From an uncultured Pantoea sp. (GTDB taxonomy: Bacteria > Pseudomonadota > Gammaproteobacteria > Enterobacterales > Enterobacteriaceae), in assembly GCA_913775175.1 (NCBI GenBank), contig CAJYKU010000024.1, positions 22,878 through 86,877 of the forward strand: DNA of 64,000 bases. Reading direction: 5' to 3'. Positions 61,468-64,000 of the stretch are shown here, piece by piece. The notes under the pieces are model-generated. The model was given only the letters and a program-made list of their open reading frames with translations, had not been told where the DNA came from and did not search any database. The stretch's first letter is position 1; every line of letters begins with the position of its first letter. The translations under genes were made by a program, and so were the position numbers.

Positions 61468-61645
61468 GCTATTTCCCCAACTTTTCAGGTTTGGTGTTAT
61501 GGATCTAAAGTTTAGCCTGGAGCTTCGACTTTAGCCTGTATAGGTGCGCTGGTATGGCATTACGCTGACCAAAAAATGCGCGCTGATGAATAAGCCATCT
61601 TAGCAATGACGGTTCAACCACTGCGTTTGTTAGTCACCTGGTTAA

Positions 61646-61804
61646 TTATGCCGTGATTCGCCATTTAGCCAAATCAGTAAATCTGTTCAGCTTGATCCAC
61701 TTCAAAGGTGGATTAATTTCAGGCACCGAAATAATTGGCAGCTTAAATACCAGAGCGGCGTCACTGAAATCAATCTGCCCGGTAATGAAAGTGAGATCTG
61801 CGCC
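61646..61804 (-). pseudogene. Possible coding remnant downstream of cysK
   Basis: After the cysK terminator the minus strand has an open frame ending in IKLNRFTDLAKWRITA and TAA. It reads like ordinary protein (FITGQIDFSDAALVFKLP) but has no ATG or GTG of its own. It may be the tail of a lost gene. I do not recognise the family. Confidence 0.25.
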
Positions 61805-61806
61805 AC

Positions 61807-61834
61807 AAAAAAGCACCCTTCCGGGTGCTTTTTT
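61807..61834 (-). terminator. Terminator after cysK
   Basis: Arms AAGCACCC and GGGTGCTT enclose TTCC, with A and T runs outside, so it works on the minus strand after cysK. Confidence 0.93.
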
Positions 61835-61856
61835 CGACACTTTAGGAATTTGGCGC

Positions 61857-62828
61857 TTACTGCTGCAGCTCTTTTTCAGTGAAGAGATCGGCAAAGAGTG
61901 CTGTGCTGAGATAGCGCTCGCCAGAGGAGGGCAGGATCACCACAATGTTCTTGTTAGCAAAAGCTTCGTCCTGCTGCAATTTCAACGCTGCGGCCACAGC
62001 GGCACCAGAAGAGATACCTGCCAGAATACCTTCTTCTTCCATCAGCTGACGTGCGGTGCTGATGGCCTCATCGTTGGTAATAGCGATCACGCGATCAACC
62101 AGCTGCAGGTCAAGGTTGCCAGGAATAAAACCGGCGCCAATGCCCTGGATCTTATGTGGACCAGGTTTGATCTCGTCGCCAGCCATCGCCTGAGTAATCA
62201 CCGGCGAATCGGTCGGCTCAACCGCCACGGTAATCAGATCTTTTTTGCCTTTGGTATTTTTGATGTAGCGACTGACGCCAGTCAGGGTGCCGCCAGTGCC
62301 GACACCAGCAATAAATACATCCACTTCGCCATCAGTATCTTCCCAGATCTCAGGGCCAGTGGTTTTTTCGTGAATTTCCGGATTTGCCGGATTGCTGAAC
62401 TGCTGCAGCAGCACATATTTGTCGGGATCGCTGGCGACAATCTCTTCTGCTTTAGCAATTGCGCCTTTCATGCCTTTTGGTCCTTCGGTCAGCACCAGGT
62501 TTGCACCCAGCGCTTTCAGCAGCTTGCGGCGCTCAATTGACATGGTTTCCGGCATGGTCAGCGTCAGCTTGTAACCGCGTGCCGCAGCAACATATGCCAG
62601 CGCAATACCGGTATTGCCACTGGTAGGCTCTACCAGCTCCACGCCAGGTTTCAGAATTCCGCGTTTTTCTGCGTCCCAAATCATATTGGCACCGATACGG
62701 CACTTGATGCTGAAGCTCGGGTTACGCGACTCAACCTTTGCCAGGATACGTCCGTTACCGATGCGGTTCAGTCGAACCAGCGGCGTATGACCAATTGTCA
62801 GCGAGTTGTCTTCATAGATCTTACTCAT
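61857..62828 (-). CDS. cysK: Cysteine synthase A
   Basis: CysK makes cysteine from O-acetylserine and sulfide and is the main aerobic isozyme. The 323-residue protein has PLP-binding Lys42 in [27 protein letters not shown] and the phosphate loop GTGGTLTG. It lies downstream of cysZ on the same strand, with a 142-bp gap that should contain a CysB-controlled promoter by analogy with E. coli. Confidence 0.98.
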   Translation of the reverse strand: MSKIYEDNSLTIGHTPLVRLNRIGNGRILAKVESRNPSFSIKCRIGANMIWDAEKRGILKPGVELVEPTSGNTGIALAYVAAARGYKLTLTMPETMSIERRKLLKALGANLVLTEGPKGMKGAIAKAEEIVASDPDKYVLLQQFSNPANPEIHEKTTGPEIWEDTDGEVDVFIAGVGTGGTLTGVSRYIKNTKGKKDLITVAVEPTDSPVITQAMAGDEIKPGPHKIQGIGAGFIPGNLDLQLVDRVIAITNDEAISTARQLMEEEGILAGISSGAAVAAALKLQQDEAFANKNIVVILPSSGERYLSTALFADLFTEKELQQ

Positions 62829-62970
62829 TGCCCGTCCTTAACTGTATGAAATATTGGGAACCCTCTGAGGATACCTGTTCTGTCCCTGTGCGGAAGTAAA
62901 GAAATCGTATATCTATATAGCCCCTGACCATAAGCGTCGAAATAAAAAGCATAAGCCAGTGTTAACGGCA

Positions 62971-63729
62971 CTAATTAGCTGCCAGATCAGTGCGATAGCG
63001 ATCAACCCACATTGCTGTTGCCCCGCAAACCGCTACCGGCATAATCACCAGATTCAGAATGGGTAGCATGGTAAACAGGCTGACCATGGCACCGAACTGC
63101 ATATTGGCGACTTTATGCTGGCGCAGCGCAGAGCGCATCTGGGGAAAGCTGACTTTGTGGTTATCGAAAGGATAGTCACAATACTGTATGGATAGCATCC
63201 AGGCGCTAAACAGAAACCATAGCACCGGTGCCACTGTCTGCCCAAAGCCCGGGATAAAGTAGAGCAGCAGCAGGCCCAGCGCCCGAGGCAGGTAGTAACC
63301 AAGCTTCTGAAATTCCCGTTTCATAATCCGCGGAATATCGCTTATCAAACTAATCCAGCCACTATCGGGCAGCACTTTGCCGGTGAGTCGTCCCTCCAGC
63401 TGTTCAGCCAGTAGACCGCAAAAGGGGGCAGCAATCAGATTGGCAATGGTGGAGAAAAAATAGCCAAACACCAGCACAATCGAGATCACTGAAAGTGGCC
63501 AGAGCAGATAGCTCAGCCACTGCAGCCAGTCAGGAACATGTGTCAGTAATTGAGGGATCCATTCTCCCAGCCGCTGGAACAGCCAGAAAAATGCGCCGCC
63601 CAGCAGCAGCACATTGACCAGTAGCGGTACAATCACATAGCGGCGAATACCGCGCAGACGCACCAGGCTCCAGCCGCGGACAAAATAGTGAAGACCATTA
63701 AACGTTGAAACTGCATTCTTCGCGGGCAT
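62971..63729 (-). CDS. cysZ: Sulfate transporter CysZ
   Basis: CysZ is an inner-membrane sulfate channel that supports cysteine synthesis. The 252-residue protein has several hydrophobic segments and family blocks [66 protein letters not shown] and [15 protein letters not shown]. It is divergent from zipA, as in E. coli. Confidence 0.96.
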   Translation of the reverse strand: MPAKNAVSTFNGLHYFVRGWSLVRLRGIRRYVIVPLLVNVLLLGGAFFWLFQRLGEWIPQLLTHVPDWLQWLSYLLWPLSVISIVLVFGYFFSTIANLIAAPFCGLLAEQLEGRLTGKVLPDSGWISLISDIPRIMKREFQKLGYYLPRALGLLLLYFIPGFGQTVAPVLWFLFSAWMLSIQYCDYPFDNHKVSFPQMRSALRQHKVANMQFGAMVSLFTMLPILNLVIMPVAVCGATAMWVDRYRTDLAAN

Positions 63730-63944
63730 AACACGCCTTTCTCGTTTGGATGTTAACGCACATCATAACCTGACTTTTCTCTGTCAGCAGGCCTGCATTG
63801 AGTGAAAAAACAGCGAAAAAGCGCGATGCGGCGATCTTATTTGTTAGAAAATAGTGCGCAGACTTGCACTTGTGTAGCAGGGCAAATACAGTTAGAGGAT
63901 AAAGTTTGCCGTGGTGGCAAGGTATTGGAACAACAGAGAATACA

Positions 63945-64000
63945 ATGATGCAGGATTTGCGTCTGATATTAATCGTTGTTGGCGCGATCGCCATAATAGC
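63945..64000 (+). CDS. zipA: Cell division protein ZipA, first codons (runs off window)
   Basis: Only 18 codons are inside: MMQDLRLILIVVGAIAII. They match the N-terminal membrane anchor of ZipA, which tethers FtsZ to the inner membrane at the division site. Two adjacent ATGs are possible starts. Position opposite cysZ agrees with E. coli. Confidence 0.9.
   Translation, partial: MMQDLRLILIVVGAIAII

Larger units (their letters stand above)
61468..61856. other. Intergenic region ptsH / cysK
   Basis: These 389 bases hold the ptsHI promoter region next to ptsH, a possible coding remnant at 61646-61800 on the minus strand, and the cysK terminator at 61807-61834. On the minus strand TTGAAC, 17 bases, CTTATT near 61590-61620 is a weak promoter candidate. 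No CRP or Mlc site was clear. Confidence 0.5.

Noticed and set aside
61653..62540. Long plus-strand frame of 295 codons over cysK
   Set aside because: It is antisense to cysK, whose protein is fully conserved; the frame is a shadow.

Overview
The window is chromosomal DNA from a member of the Enterobacterales. Gene content and order follow the E. coli ppk to zipA interval closely: purMN, upp-uraA, hda, bepA, perM, bcp, gcvR, dapA-bamC, purC, ypfJ-tmcA-ypfH, ypfN, dapE, yffB, ypfM, acrD, nudK, ypfG, talA-tktB, hemF-amiA, ypeA, yfeY, cysPUWAM, ptsHI-crr, cysK, cysZ, zipA. Several blocks absent from that place in E. coli are interleaved. The pattern resembles Pantoea/Erwinia (Erwiniaceae), but that is a judgement from memory of gene order, not a search result. 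No tRNA, rRNA, CRISPR array, transposase or prophage gene was seen.

Layout. 1-8 kb: the N-terminal half of ppk (minus), a three-gene large-permease Pst transporter without pstS or phoU, then purN/purM diverging from upp. 8-17 kb: uraA, hda (with a CTG start), bepA, then an extra block of two tandem DsrE-family genes and a membrane diguanylate cyclase, then perM. 17-27 kb: bcp and gcvR diverging from dapA-bamC-purC, then ypfJ-tmcA-ypfH and, on the minus strand, yffB-dapE and ypfN. 27-34 kb: the 19-residue gene ypfM, acrD, a DUF1471 secreted peptide, ansP and nudK. 34-42.3 kb: an eight-gene minus-strand sugar operon (DeoR-type regulator, binding protein, ATPase, two permeases, AlsE-like epimerase, ROK kinase, PfkB kinase). 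42.7-51.7 kb: ypfG, ampH, talA-tktB, amiA-hemF, ypeA and yfeY. 51.8-64 kb: cysPUWAM, an extra CpxRA-like two-component pair, ptsHI-crr, cysK, cysZ and the first bases of zipA.

How genes work together. The cys genes take up sulfate/thiosulfate and make cysteine. ptsHI-crr is the general phosphotransferase core whose EIIA(Glc) feeds cAMP-CRP signalling, and a near-consensus CRP site lies upstream of the sugar operon. That operon also has a nine-base inverted repeat with 21-bp centre spacing next to the CRP site, a good candidate operator for its DeoR-type repressor. AlsE and AlsK homologues without an RpiB isomerase point to a ketohexose such as D-allulose rather than D-allose, which is inference. 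Purine genes purM and purC carry PurR-like boxes. upp has the GA-plus-T-run start region known in E. coli for UTP-sensitive start selection. yfeY, and less clearly bepA, have sigma-E-like promoters.

Nothing in the window is plainly a new defence or mobile system. The parts most worth following are the sugar operon with its operator, the two-component system between cysM and crr, the DsrE pair with an 8-bp tandem repeat across its last stop codon, and the pst genes beside ppk.
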